DNA of 64,000 nt from Corynebacterium gallinarum (GTDB taxonomy: Bacteria; Actinomycetota; Actinomycetes; Mycobacteriales; Mycobacteriaceae). Shown here one piece after another: positions 46,793-57,271 of this stretch (within the stretch, counting starts at the first letter, position 1; each line of letters begins with the position of its first letter). The translations under genes were made by a program, and so were the position numbers. The stretch lies in assembly GCF_014837045.1 (NCBI RefSeq), contig NZ_JACSPR010000001.1:124001-188000 (forward strand). Reading direction: 5' to 3'. The notes below the pieces were generated by a model. The model was not told where the DNA came from. It made no database searches and saw nothing but the letters and a program-made list of their open reading frames with translations.

Positions 46793-48315
46793 TCAACCGT
46801 CTGCTGCGTACCGCCGCCCCCGTGCGGGGCACACTCATCGCCTCCACCGCGTTGCGTCTGCTCAGCCAGCTCACGGCCGCGGGCCTCATCATTGTGCCGA
46901 CCTGGGTGTTCACCACCGGCCCGGACCTGTCCGCCTGGGTGCTCGGGGTGGTCATGGCGCTGCTCGCGCTGACAGCGGCGATCAGCCGGTGGGGTGAGCA
47001 GGTGTGCGGCCACCGCGCCGCGTTCACCCTGCTCGCCCGGATGCGGGTTGAGCTTTACGACGCCCTCGTCCGCCAGGGCACACCCCGTGTGCGGTCCGGC
47101 AGCGGTGCGGTGCTCGCCGTGGCCACCCGTGACATCAACTCCATCGAGGTCTTCTTCGCGCACACCATCGCCCCCACCGTCACGGCGGTGCTGCTCAGTC
47201 TCACGGCCGGGGTCGCCCTGTTCGTCCTCGACCCGGTCGCCGGGATCATCGGCGTGGTGGGCATCCTCATCGGGTGGCTGATTCCCCTACTCGGCCGCGC
47301 TGCCCCCGGTCCGGGTGAGGCCGGCATCCGCAGTCTGATCTCCCAGCACCTGTCGGAGGATGCCGCTGGGCGCCTGGAGATCCAATCCCACCATGCAGAG
47401 GCCAACCGGCTGCGGCAGCTGGCGGGTCTTGAGGACCGGCTGAACCGCGCGGTGACCGCCCAGGGGCTGCGTGTCGGGTTCCGTCAGGGCCTAGCACTGG
47501 CCTGGCCGTGGATCGCGGCGGCCCTCATCATCTGGGCAACCTCTGATGTGGTGGCGGCCGTCATCGTGGTGGGAGTGGCACCCGCCCTCGATGCGGTCGA
47601 GGGCTTCGCCCGCACCCTGCCCACCGCCCTGGAGAGCGCACGGCGCTACTACCAGCTCATCGACGCACCTGTGGCCATCCCGGAGACGGTTGAACCAGCC
47701 CGCCTACCCGACGGACCCCTGGATATCCGCTGGGAGGACGTCACCATCGGCCAGGGGCGCCCGATCCTGAGCGGGGTGTCGATCACCGTCGATGCCGGTG
47801 AGCACATCGGGCTGGTCGGCCCCAGCGGTAAAGGAAAATCCACCCTGGCCAGCACGCTGGTGCGCCTGCAGGATGTGCAGGCCGGCCAGGTCACCCTCGG
47901 TGGCGTGGATGTCCGCGAGATCCCCCTCAGGGAACTGCGCGACACCGTTGCCTTCGTGGAACAGACGTCCACACTCTTCCGGGGTTCCGTCCTGGACAAC
48001 CTGCGGGTGGGTAACCCGGATCTCAGCGAGGAGGAGGCGATGGCGGCGATGCGGGCGGCCTCCATCGGTGACATTGATCTGGAGACCAGTGCCCTGGCAC
48101 TGTCCGGCGGCCAGAAACAGCGTGTCTGCCTCGCCCGGGCGCTCGCACGCCGCCCACGGGTGCTGGTACTAGATGAGGCGACCAGCCACCAGGATGCCCT
48201 CAACCAGGCGGAGCTGTCCCGCACCCTGTCCAGTCTGCGGGACACCACCGTGATCATCATCGCCCACCGCCGGGCGGCGCTGTCCGGCGTGGACCGGGTC
48301 ATCGAACTGGCCTGA
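46789..48315 (+). CDS. CydC-like ABC transporter, membrane-ATPase fusion
   Basis: This 508-residue partner subunit also has an N-terminal six-segment domain and an ATPase with Walker A GPSGKGKSTLASTL, signature LSGGQKQRVCLARAL and Walker B VLVLDEATSHQD. It overlaps the upstream gene by four bases (ATGA at 46789-46792), so both are produced together and presumably form a heterodimeric exporter. The Walker A has Lys before the invariant Gly-Lys, an unusual but tolerated change. Confidence 0.82.
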   Translation: MINRLLRTAAPVRGTLIASTALRLLSQLTAAGLIIVPTWVFTTGPDLSAWVLGVVMALLALTAAISRWGEQVCGHRAAFTLLARMRVELYDALVRQGTPRVRSGSGAVLAVATRDINSIEVFFAHTIAPTVTAVLLSLTAGVALFVLDPVAGIIGVVGILIGWLIPLLGRAAPGPGEAGIRSLISQHLSEDAAGRLEIQSHHAEANRLRQLAGLEDRLNRAVTAQGLRVGFRQGLALAWPWIAAALIIWATSDVVAAVIVVGVAPALDAVEGFARTLPTALESARRYYQLIDAPVAIPETVEPARLPDGPLDIRWEDVTIGQGRPILSGVSITVDAGEHIGLVGPSGKGKSTLASTLVRLQDVQAGQVTLGGVDVREIPLRELRDTVAFVEQTSTLFRGSVLDNLRVGNPDLSEEEAMAAMRAASIGDIDLETSALALSGGQKQRVCLARALARRPRVLVLDEATSHQDALNQAELSRTLSSLRDTTVIIIAHRRAALSGVDRVIELA

Positions 48316-48370
48316 GTCAGCCGGTCCGGGTTGGCCTGCGCGAACCGCAGAACCGCAGAAACCCAGAAAA

Positions 48371-48413
48371 CAACCGCCTGCCCTGGGAAGGATCTCCCGG
48401 GGGCAGGCGGTTG
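48371..48413. terminator. Terminator between the ABC pair and gdh
   Basis: CAACCGCCTGCCC (48371-48383) pairs perfectly with GGGCAGGCGGTTG (48401-48413), with GGGA/TCCC inside. On the minus strand a TTTT follows, so it clearly serves gdh; it may also end the ABC transcript. Confidence 0.85.
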
Positions 48414-48469
48414 TGTCGATCTGGTGGCTGTGACCGCACCGTGGTTCTTACCGTGGTGTTTGGCTGGGC

Positions 48470-49870
<1,401 letters not shown>

Positions 49871-49898
49871 CTACACCGAGGGGCACGGCTTGTCATAC

Positions 49899-49912
49899 CT
49901 AACGGTTAATAG
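49899..49912. promoter_or_regulatory. AmtR-box-like site upstream of gdh
   Basis: The plus strand reads CTAA-N6-ATAG, one base away from the AmtR core CTAT-N6-ATAG, and it is 86 bases upstream of the gdh ATG. gdh is a known AmtR-regulated gene in C. glutamicum. Confidence 0.45.
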
Positions 49913-49938
49913 TTTTAAACCACGCGGGCCCTAAAGAG

Positions 49939-49960
49939 CAACTCTCAACCATGAGAGTTG
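49939..49960. promoter_or_regulatory. Perfect inverted repeat, operator candidate
   Basis: CAACTCTCA and TGAGAGTTG are separated by four bases (ACCA). No T run follows, so a terminator is unlikely. The repeat lies between two divergent promoters regions and looks like a dimer-bound regulator site. Confidence 0.45.
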
Positions 49961-50275
49961 ACTCACAAGGGCCACAGTGGCAGGTCAACACTCACGTCCG
50001 ATTATGTCAGTCCGATGACGATATGACCACAATGTGGAAAATTTCACACTCCGGAGCATTTGGTTCACCCGCCGAACCTGCCTCCTTAAGGAACAGTATC
50101 CGAGATGACCGCCGGAGCCCACGCCGATGAAACCGGTGGCCCCACTGGTATTAATACCACCACCTGTGATCCCCGCCCGGGCCCGCCGGTTGCCGAACAC
50201 CACCCGCCGGACGATAGAGTTTCTTGTGACAGCGCCCAGTGCCCCGGGACGCCCCACGCAAGCGAAAGGTCCTCC

Positions 50276-51388
50276 ATGCCATCCACCCCCACCATCATCA
50301 TCGCGCCGGATTCCTACAAGGGCACCGCCACCGCCGGCCAGGCGGCGACCTGGCTGGCCGAGGGTGTCCGGGAGGTCCTGGCCGACGCGGAGATCACCCT
50401 GGCCCCCATGGCCGATGGCGGCGAGGGCACGTCCGAGATCTTCGGCGGGGAGAGGATCACCCTGCCCACCACCACCGCGGCGGGGCGGCTCACCGAGGCC
50501 AGTTACACCTTCGATCAGGCCACAGCCACCGCCTACATCGATGTCGCGGCCGCCTCGGGTCTGCCTGCAGTGGCGGACAACCCCGTGCCCACCACGGGTG
50601 ACACCTACGGCACCGGTGTGCTCGTCGCTGATGCGGTGAGCCGGGGTGCCACCCGTATCACGCTGGGTCTGGGCGGTTCGGCCACCACCGACGGCGGCAC
50701 CGGCATCCTCGTTGCGCTCGGCGCGGTCCCCCGCAACAAGCAGGGGTACGCCCTGGGTAAGGGCGGTGCTGACCTGGTCAACCTCGATAACATCGACACC
50801 ACGCTGCTCAACATCCCCGCGGCCGTCGCGGAATGGGTGCTGTTGACGGATGTCACCGCGCCGGCCACCGGCCCCCACGGGGCGGCCCACGTCTTCGGGC
50901 CCCAGAAAGGGGCCACGCCAGAGGAGGTGGAGCTTCTCGACGCCGGATTGTCCCACCTCTGCGATGTCCTGGACGTTGACGGCACCATCCCCGGCATGGG
51001 TGCAGCCGGTGGCATCGGGATCGGGTTGACCTGGTTGTCCACCCTTATGCACGGCACGACCGACCACATCCACATCCTGCCCGGTGCGCCCCTGATCGCC
51101 CGAGCCACAGGACTGGAGGAGATGATCCCCCAGGCAGATCTGGTCATCACCGGTGAGGGGCGTCTGGATGCCCAGTCCCACACCGGGAAGGTGGTGGGCA
51201 CCCTCCATGCGCTCACCTCGGCGGCCGGTGTCCCCCTGGTGGTGGCTGCCGGTGAGATCGACGGGGAGGTCCCGGCGGGGATCATCCCCGTCGAATTGGA
51301 GAAGACCACCGATGTGGCAGCCCAGCTGCGTGCCGCCGGCAGGCAGATCGCCGAGAGGTTCGCAGAAGGATTGACTTCCGGCCTCTAG
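50276..51388 (+). CDS. Glycerate kinase
   Basis: This 370-residue enzyme phosphorylates glycerate. The ATG at 50276 follows AAAGGTCCTCC and opens the family's first strand (TIIIAPDSYKGTATAGQAATW). PMADGGEGTSEI, LGLGGSATTDGGTGILVALGA and ITGEGRLDAQSHTGKVVG are the diagnostic glycerate kinase (GlxK/GarK) blocks. The length is normal. It is divergent from gdh and ends five bases before a convergent unknown gene. Confidence 0.92.
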   Translation: MPSTPTIIIAPDSYKGTATAGQAATWLAEGVREVLADAEITLAPMADGGEGTSEIFGGERITLPTTTAAGRLTEASYTFDQATATAYIDVAAASGLPAVADNPVPTTGDTYGTGVLVADAVSRGATRITLGLGGSATTDGGTGILVALGAVPRNKQGYALGKGGADLVNLDNIDTTLLNIPAAVAEWVLLTDVTAPATGPHGAAHVFGPQKGATPEEVELLDAGLSHLCDVLDVDGTIPGMGAAGGIGIGLTWLSTLMHGTTDHIHILPGAPLIARATGLEEMIPQADLVITGEGRLDAQSHTGKVVGTLHALTSAAGVPLVVAAGEIDGEVPAGIIPVELEKTTDVAAQLRAAGRQIAERFAEGLTSGL

Positions 51389-51393
51389 CGTCC

Positions 51394-51792
51394 CTAGCGG
51401 ATGATCTCCACGGTCCACGGGTAGGTCGCGGGGAGCTCATAGGCCAGTTCCTGCTCGAGCAGGAAGGCATCCTTGGGCAGCTCAGCCGGTGGGGTGAGCA
51501 GGCGGGCGAAGATCATGGTGATCTGGTTGACGGACCCCTTCACCCCGTCCACCTCGATGAGGTAGCGGTTGACGGAGGCCTCCTCCAGGTCGGTGTCCTC
51601 ATGCTCATCCCGGTAGGTCTGGCGCAGCTGCTCCTCCACCGCGGGGGCCACCGCCGGTTCCGGATCATGGACCACCAGGGCCGAGCTGAGCAGCTCCTTG
51701 TTCCTCAACAGGTCGGATACGGCGGTGAAGCGTCCCGCGAGATCGATGGAATCGGTGTCCGGGACAAGTACATCAAATTGGATCTTCGGCAT
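51394..51792 (-). CDS. Unknown protein, 132 residues
   Basis: This is a small soluble protein starting at the ATG at 51792 (PKIQFDVLVPDTDSIDLAGR). It has a mixed alpha/beta pattern and no recognised domain. Two halves with beta-alpha rhythm suggest a ferredoxin-like or small-molecule-binding fold, but this is a guess. It is divergent from the DUF4921 gene with only 30 bases between the two start codons, so the two may share control. Confidence 0.6.
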   Translation of the reverse strand: MPKIQFDVLVPDTDSIDLAGRFTAVSDLLRNKELLSSALVVHDPEPAVAPAVEEQLRQTYRDEHEDTDLEEASVNRYLIEVDGVKGSVNQITMIFARLLTPPAELPKDAFLLEQELAYELPATYPWTVEIIR

Positions 51793-51809
51793 GACAACAC
51801 AGTAGCCAA

Positions 51810-51815
51810 TAATCT
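51810..51815 (+). promoter_or_regulatory. -10 box for leaderless DUF4921 gene
   Basis: TAATCT is followed by seven bases and then the ATG at 51823, with no Shine-Dalgarno sequence. It lies in the 30-base gap between two divergent genes. Confidence 0.5.
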
Positions 51816-51822
51816 GGGTGTC

Positions 51823-53157
51823 ATGAACAGTCCCTTCCGTATCCAACCCACCCCCATCCGCACGATGGCTGACGGCACCATCAAGCAGATCCACCCCTTC
51901 ACCGGCACCGAGGTGTGGACGGTGCCCGGGCGGGGCAATCGGCCCCTGTCACGTCCCGCCTCGGATCCGGTGCCGCTGAACCCGAAGGATCACACCTCCT
52001 ACTGCGCGTTCTGCCAGGACAATCAGCTCTCCACTCCCCCGGAGAAATCCCGGATGGTGCGTTCCGGCAAGGGGGATTTCGAGATCCTGCCCGGTGGGTT
52101 GCCGAAGGATCTGGGTGACACGGTGGCGGAGTTCCGGCGGGTGCCCAACCTGTTTGAGATCGTCACCTACGAGTACTGGAACAAGAACTTCGGTTTCGAG
52201 ATGGATCCCGAGACCGCCATGCGCATGGCCACCTACCTCGCCGACCCGGAGGGGCGTCGACATGTTCTGGCGATTGTGCGCACGAGGATGAAGGCCGCCG
52301 GTGAGGATGGTGCCAGCCTGACGGAGGTGGAGCTCCTGGAACGTGCCCCGAGCTATTTCTCCGGGGGCCATGACGTCATCGTCGCCCGGCGCCACTTCAC
52401 CGACGATGCCATCGATGACTCCGAGCTGGCCTCCTCCGGCACCCTGACCAGTGAGGAACACGCCGCGTTCATCCACTTCACCCTGGACGGCATGCGTGAT
52501 CTGTATGCACGCAACCGGTACGCCCCTTACGTGGTGGCGTTCCAGAACTGGCTCAAACCCGCCGGTGCGTCCTTCGACCACCTGCACAAACAGCTCGTGG
52601 CCATCGACGAGCGCGGGTACCAGAATGATGTGGAACTGGCCCAGCTGCGCCAGAACCCCAACATGTACAACGAGTGGGGTGTGGACTACGCCGGGTACCA
52701 CAACCTCATCATCGCGGAGAATGATCACGCGGTGGCCTTCGCCGGTTTCGGCAACCGCTACCCCACCCTGGAGATCTACTCCAAGTCCCCGGTGTCGGAG
52801 CCGTGGCTGCAGTCCGAGGAGGAGATCCGTGCCATGAGTGATCTCATCCATGCCTGCCACGCGGCCACCGGCCCCGATGTGCCCTGCAATGAGGAGTGGC
52901 ACCACAAACCGGTGGATGTGGACATGCCGATGCCCTGGCGGGTCACCATCAAGTGGCGGGTGTCCACCCTCGCCGGTTTCGAGGGTGGCACGAAGATCTA
53001 CCTCAACACCCTCTCGCCCCAGAATGTCCGCGACCGGGTGGTGCAGGAACTGTACCGTCTGCGGGACGAGGGGTGGATCGACGAGGAGATAAAGATCGCC
53101 ACGGAGTGTTCCGTGGAACGCAACAGTCTCAAGTACAACCCGTTGCTGCAGCGGTGA
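51823..53157 (+). CDS. DUF4921 family GalT-like protein
   Basis: This 444-residue protein starts at the ATG at 51823. It resembles galactose-1-phosphate uridylyltransferase (HIT superfamily): a zinc-type CxxC pair (SYCAFCQDN), a second metal-like group near CHAATGPDVPCNEEWHHKP, and the catalytic pattern HxHxQ in SFDHLHKQLVAID. The nucleotidyl-transfer chemistry is probably retained, but the substrate is unknown. No galactose genes are near. Confidence 0.8.
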   Translation: MNSPFRIQPTPIRTMADGTIKQIHPFTGTEVWTVPGRGNRPLSRPASDPVPLNPKDHTSYCAFCQDNQLSTPPEKSRMVRSGKGDFEILPGGLPKDLGDTVAEFRRVPNLFEIVTYEYWNKNFGFEMDPETAMRMATYLADPEGRRHVLAIVRTRMKAAGEDGASLTEVELLERAPSYFSGGHDVIVARRHFTDDAIDDSELASSGTLTSEEHAAFIHFTLDGMRDLYARNRYAPYVVAFQNWLKPAGASFDHLHKQLVAIDERGYQNDVELAQLRQNPNMYNEWGVDYAGYHNLIIAENDHAVAFAGFGNRYPTLEIYSKSPVSEPWLQSEEEIRAMSDLIHACHAATGPDVPCNEEWHHKPVDVDMPMPWRVTIKWRVSTLAGFEGGTKIYLNTLSPQNVRDRVVQELYRLRDEGWIDEEIKIATECSVERNSLKYNPLLQR

Positions 53158-53209
53158 CAGGGAGGCGTCGATAAGCACCCACCGACCGCGCCGGACGCGC
53201 GAGCTGCCC

Positions 53210-53215
53210 TAGTAT
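53210..53215 (+). promoter_or_regulatory. -10 box for leaderless M20 gene
   Basis: TAGTAT is followed by exactly seven bases and the ATG at 53223. No Shine-Dalgarno sequence is present. Confidence 0.5.
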
Positions 53216-53222
53216 CGTATCC

Positions 53223-54500
53223 ATGAGTCATATCTCCGATCTGCTGCGCAACCACGGCGTTGACCTGTCATGGCAGGAATCTCTCTACCAGGATCTCCAC
53301 GAGCACCCGGAGCTGTCCGGTTTCGAAACCGAGACATCGCGCACCATCCTCAGCCAACTGAACCGCTTCGACTGCGAGGTGATCTCGCCGGTTGGCGGGT
53401 ACGGTGTCATCGCGATCTTCCGCAATGGTGACCATGAGAATCACCCGGTCGCGCTGATGCGCGCGGATTTCGACGGCCTGCCCGTCAAGGAGACCACCGG
53501 CGTGCCGTGGGCCTCGACGCGGATCCGTCCCCTCGACGGCACCAACGTGCCGGTCATGCACGCGTGCGGGCACGACATGCACACCACCGCGCTGCTGGGG
53601 GCCTGTGCGCTTCTCGACGAACGACGTGACGCCTGGCAGGGCACCTTCATCGCCCTGTTCCAACCCTCGGAGGAAAACGCCCGCGGGGCCAACGCCATGA
53701 TCGCCGACGGTCTGGCACAGAAGATCCCCCGCCCCGATGTCTGCTTCTCCCAACATGTGGTGCCTGGACCGGCCGGCGCGGTGATGAGCCGACCCGGCGC
53801 GGCCCTGGCGGCCTGCGACTCCATCGACATCCGCATCCGGGGACGCAGTGCCCACGGATCGATGCCCCACAACTCCATCGACCCGACCTATGTGGCGGCG
53901 ATGATCGTGGTGCGCCTGCAGGGCATCGTCGGTCGCGAGGTCTCCCCCGAGGAATTCGCGGTCATCTCGGTCTGCACCCTGCAATCCGGCAATTCCAACA
54001 ACACCATCCCCAGCGAGGCGCGGCTGGTGCTCAACTGCCGGTTCTACAACGACAAGGTGAAAAAGAGGATCTACCGGGCCATTGAACGGGTGGTCAAGGG
54101 CGAGTGCATGGCTTCCGGGATCGAGCATGAACCGGTCATCGAGTACTTCGCCCACGGTGAACTCACCGACAATGATGTGGATGTCTTCGCGAAGGTCCGC
54201 CCGGTCTTCGATGAGGTCTTCGGGCCCGAGTCGGTGACCGCCGACCGGTGGACCGCATCGGAGGATTTCCCCAACATCCCGCTGGCGCTCAACAGCCCGT
54301 ATCTGTACTGGACGATCGGTGCGACCCCCGCCGGTGACTGGGCACGTGCCGTGGCTGCCGACCGGGTGGCCCAGGATGTCCCCGCCAACCACATGGGTGA
54401 TTTCCTGCCCGATTTTGAACCGACGGTGAAGTCTGCTACCACCGCGGCCGCCGCGGCGGTGTTGACCTACCTGGGTGTCCGCTCCCACCGGAAGGTGTAA
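53223..54500 (+). CDS. M20-family amidohydrolase
   Basis: This 425-residue metallopeptidase-type hydrolase has the zinc-ligand motif MHACGHDMHTTALLG (about residue 112), the acidic ligand region QPSEENARGANAMI, and a dimerisation domain inserted around residues 195-315. The family removes acyl or amino-acid groups from small N-acyl substrates (HipO, IAA-amino acid and N-acetyl-diaminopimelate type). The exact substrate is not visible. It ends in a strong terminator shared with glgP. Confidence 0.9.
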   Translation: MSHISDLLRNHGVDLSWQESLYQDLHEHPELSGFETETSRTILSQLNRFDCEVISPVGGYGVIAIFRNGDHENHPVALMRADFDGLPVKETTGVPWASTRIRPLDGTNVPVMHACGHDMHTTALLGACALLDERRDAWQGTFIALFQPSEENARGANAMIADGLAQKIPRPDVCFSQHVVPGPAGAVMSRPGAALAACDSIDIRIRGRSAHGSMPHNSIDPTYVAAMIVVRLQGIVGREVSPEEFAVISVCTLQSGNSNNTIPSEARLVLNCRFYNDKVKKRIYRAIERVVKGECMASGIEHEPVIEYFAHGELTDNDVDVFAKVRPVFDEVFGPESVTADRWTASEDFPNIPLALNSPYLYWTIGATPAGDWARAVAADRVAQDVPANHMGDFLPDFEPTVKSATTAAAAAVLTYLGVRSHRKV

Positions 54501-54512
54501 CTTCCGGGAAAG

Positions 54513-54557
54513 CCGGACGGGCCCCCACCCGCGGGGTGGGGGGCCCCGTCCGGTTTT
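54513..54557. terminator. GC-rich terminator between M20 gene and glgP
   Basis: CCGGACGGG with CCCCCACCC pairs with GGGTGGGGG and CCCGTCCGG, followed on the plus strand by TTTTC. It lies between two convergent genes and serves at least the M20 gene. Confidence 0.88.
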
Positions 54558-54584
54558 CTGACGCGCCTGGTACTGGGCCTGGTA

Positions 54585-57158
54585 TTAGGCGTGGTAGTAG
54601 GTGATCAGTCCGGTTTCAGCGGCATTGACCAGCATCTCGTGGCAGGGCACCACGCGGGCGGTGTAGCCGACGGTGCCGGGGAGGTCACGGTGGATCGCCA
54701 CGGTGTAGGTGGTCTTGCCGGTCTTCTCCATGTCATAGATCACCGGATCCACGATCTGGCCGTGATCATCCTGATCACCGACGACGGCCTGGACACGGAT
54801 GTCCTTATCGCGCAGCGACCCGGGATCGACATCCACGGTGATCAGGGTTTCCGCCTCGGTATCCGCGTGGGTCTCTCCACCGGCAGCGGTGTCCGCAACA
54901 CGCAGGTTGGACAGTGCCACCGTGGACCACTCTGACTTGACGGTCTCCAGCCAGGAGGCGTAGGAACCGGCGTCCTTCGGCTTGGCGATAAGCGTCGCCT
55001 GGTGCTGTGTCGGACGGTAGTAGTCGGTCGTGTAGTCACGGACCATGCGGGTGGAGGTCACCATCGGTGACAGGGTGGTCCAGGACCTGCGGATCATCTC
55101 CAGCCAGCCCTGTGGGATGCCGTTGTCATCACGGTCGTAGAACAGCGGGGCGACATCATTTTCCAGCAGGTCGTAGAGGGCCTGGGATTCGAGGTGGTCG
55201 CGGTACTCGAAGTCAGGGGTCTCCACTGTCGGGATGGTCCAACCGGTCTCCTGCTGGGGCATCTCATCCCACCAGCCGTCGGAGATCGACAGGGTGAGCC
55301 CACCGTTCATGACGGCCTTCATGCCGGAGGTGCCGGAGGCCTCCTGCGGGCGCACCGGGTTGTTCAGCCAGACATCGGTGCCGGCGACCAGGTAGCTGGC
55401 CAGGTTGATGTCATAGTCAGGCAGGAACAGGAAGCGGTCACGCACACCGGCCTGGTCTGCGAACTGGACGATCTCCTGCATGAGCTTCTTGCCACCCATG
55501 TCGTGCGGGTGGGCCTTGCCGGCGATCACGAACTGCACCGGGCGTTCCTCGTTGAGGAGGATGGAACGCAGCCGCTCCGGGTTGCGCAGCATCAGTGTCA
55601 GGCGCTTGTAGGTGGACACGCGACGGGCGAAACCGATGGTCAGCACCTCCGGGTCCAGGACGCGACGGGTCCAGCCGAGCTGGGCGTCGGCATGCCCACG
55701 GGTGGCCCAGGATTCGAAGGTGGCGTCGCGGGCGACCTCGACGAGATCGGCGCGCAGCTTGTTGCGGACCTCCCAGATCTTCTCGTTGGGCACCGCGTCG
55801 GGGTTGCTCCAGGTGTCGGCGACGGCGAGGTCAGCCCCACCGGAGACACGCTCGATCAGTTCCATCATCTCGGGCTTGACCCAGGTGGGGAGGTGGACAC
55901 CGTTGGTGACATGGCCGATCGGGACCTCCGCGGGTTCATAACCCGGGTAGAGGCTGGCGAACATCTCGCGGGAGACCTCACCGTGGAGTTTGGCCACACC
56001 GTTGGCGTGCTGGGAGGCACGCAGACCCATGTGTGCCATGTTGAAAAGGGAAGGGTCATCCTCACGTCCGAGGTCAATGGCCTTGTCCAGCGGGATACCC
56101 GGGCAGAGCTGCTGATCCTCAGGCAGCCCGTCACCGAGGTAACGGCGCACCATGGACATATCGAAGCGGTCGATGCCCGCCGGGACCGGGGTGTGGGTGG
56201 TGAAGATGTTGGAGGCGCGGACCTGCTCGAAGGCGGCGGCGTAGTCCATGCCCTGCGCCATGCGCTGGCGGATGCGCTCCAGGGTGAGGAAACCGGCGTG
56301 ACCCTCGTTGAGGTGGGCGACATCCGGACGTGGGATGCCCTTTGCCTCGCAGTAGGCGACGACGGCGCGGATGCCACCGACACCGAGGACGATCTCCTGC
56401 TTGATGCGGTGCTCGGAGTCACCGCCATAGAGACGGTCGGTGACAGAACGCATGTCCCCGGGGTTCTCGTCGATGTTGGTGTCGAGCAGGAGCAGCGGGA
56501 CGCGGCCGACGTTGGCCACCCACAGGGCGATGGTGATCTGACGGCCCTCGGGGAAGGCGACGGTGACCTTGAGCTGCTCACCCTTGTCATCGGTGACGGC
56601 AACAATCGGAAGGTTGGCGGGATCGTGGTACTCGTACTTCTCCTGCTGCCAACCATCGGAGGTCAGGGACTGGGTGAAGTAACCGTGGGTGTAGAGCAGG
56701 CCGACGCCGATCAGGGGGACGCCGAGGTCAGAGGCGGACTTCATGTGGTCGCCGGCGAGCACGCCGAGGCCACCCGAGTAGATCGGGAGGCTGGGGTGGA
56801 TGCCGAATTCCATGGAGAAGTAGGCGGTGATGGGGGTGTTGCTGCGCTCAGACTCGGCGCAGGTCTTCTGGTACCACAGCGGGGCCGTCAGGTACTCGCT
56901 GAGGTTTTGGGATTCGTTGTTGATGCGTCCCAGATATTCGTCATCATCGGCGAGCTCGCGCAGGCGGGAGGCAGGTGCCTGGTGCAGCATCTGCTTGGGG
57001 TCCTCCCCGAGCTTCGCCCACAGTTCCGGATCGATGTCCCGGAACAGCTGCTTGGTTTCCTCACGCCACGACCAGCGCAGATTGTGCGCGAGCTGAACCA
57101 GCGGTTCGAGCTGGGTGGGGAGCTGATTGCTGAATTTGACTGTGCCTACTGATTTCAC
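54585..57158 (-). CDS. glgP: Glycogen/alpha-glucan phosphorylase
   Basis: This enzyme releases glucose 1-phosphate from glycogen or maltodextrins. It has about 857 residues. The PLP-binding lysine motif is PQEASGTSGMKAVMNGGLTLS, and the first domain has MEFGIHPSLPIYSGGLGVLAGDH, typical of the alpha-glucan phosphorylase subtype. A C-terminal extension of about 100 residues follows the catalytic part. The start is uncertain: GTG at 57158 (KSVGTVKFSNQ) is preferred, with GGAGGG close before it; a TTG lies at 57167. Confidence 0.93.
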   Translation of the reverse strand: MKSVGTVKFSNQLPTQLEPLVQLAHNLRWSWREETKQLFRDIDPELWAKLGEDPKQMLHQAPASRLRELADDDEYLGRINNESQNLSEYLTAPLWYQKTCAESERSNTPITAYFSMEFGIHPSLPIYSGGLGVLAGDHMKSASDLGVPLIGVGLLYTHGYFTQSLTSDGWQQEKYEYHDPANLPIVAVTDDKGEQLKVTVAFPEGRQITIALWVANVGRVPLLLLDTNIDENPGDMRSVTDRLYGGDSEHRIKQEIVLGVGGIRAVVAYCEAKGIPRPDVAHLNEGHAGFLTLERIRQRMAQGMDYAAAFEQVRASNIFTTHTPVPAGIDRFDMSMVRRYLGDGLPEDQQLCPGIPLDKAIDLGREDDPSLFNMAHMGLRASQHANGVAKLHGEVSREMFASLYPGYEPAEVPIGHVTNGVHLPTWVKPEMMELIERVSGGADLAVADTWSNPDAVPNEKIWEVRNKLRADLVEVARDATFESWATRGHADAQLGWTRRVLDPEVLTIGFARRVSTYKRLTLMLRNPERLRSILLNEERPVQFVIAGKAHPHDMGGKKLMQEIVQFADQAGVRDRFLFLPDYDINLASYLVAGTDVWLNNPVRPQEASGTSGMKAVMNGGLTLSISDGWWDEMPQQETGWTIPTVETPDFEYRDHLESQALYDLLENDVAPLFYDRDDNGIPQGWLEMIRRSWTTLSPMVTSTRMVRDYTTDYYRPTQHQATLIAKPKDAGSYASWLETVKSEWSTVALSNLRVADTAAGGETHADTEAETLITVDVDPGSLRDKDIRVQAVVGDQDDHGQIVDPVIYDMEKTGKTTYTVAIHRDLPGTVGYTARVVPCHEMLVNAAETGLITYYHA

Positions 57159-57271
57159 GCCCTCCAATCTGGCCCGAACCAGGTGACTCTGCTACCGGAA
57201 TGGAAACTGGGTTCGTGCCCGAGCTCAGCGGGGGTCACCAAAACCGCGGCCACCGACATCGTATATGGTGC

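Noticed and set aside
55194-57152. 652-codon open frame on the plus strand
   Set aside because: It is antisense to glgP with no recognisable protein features; same GC artefact.
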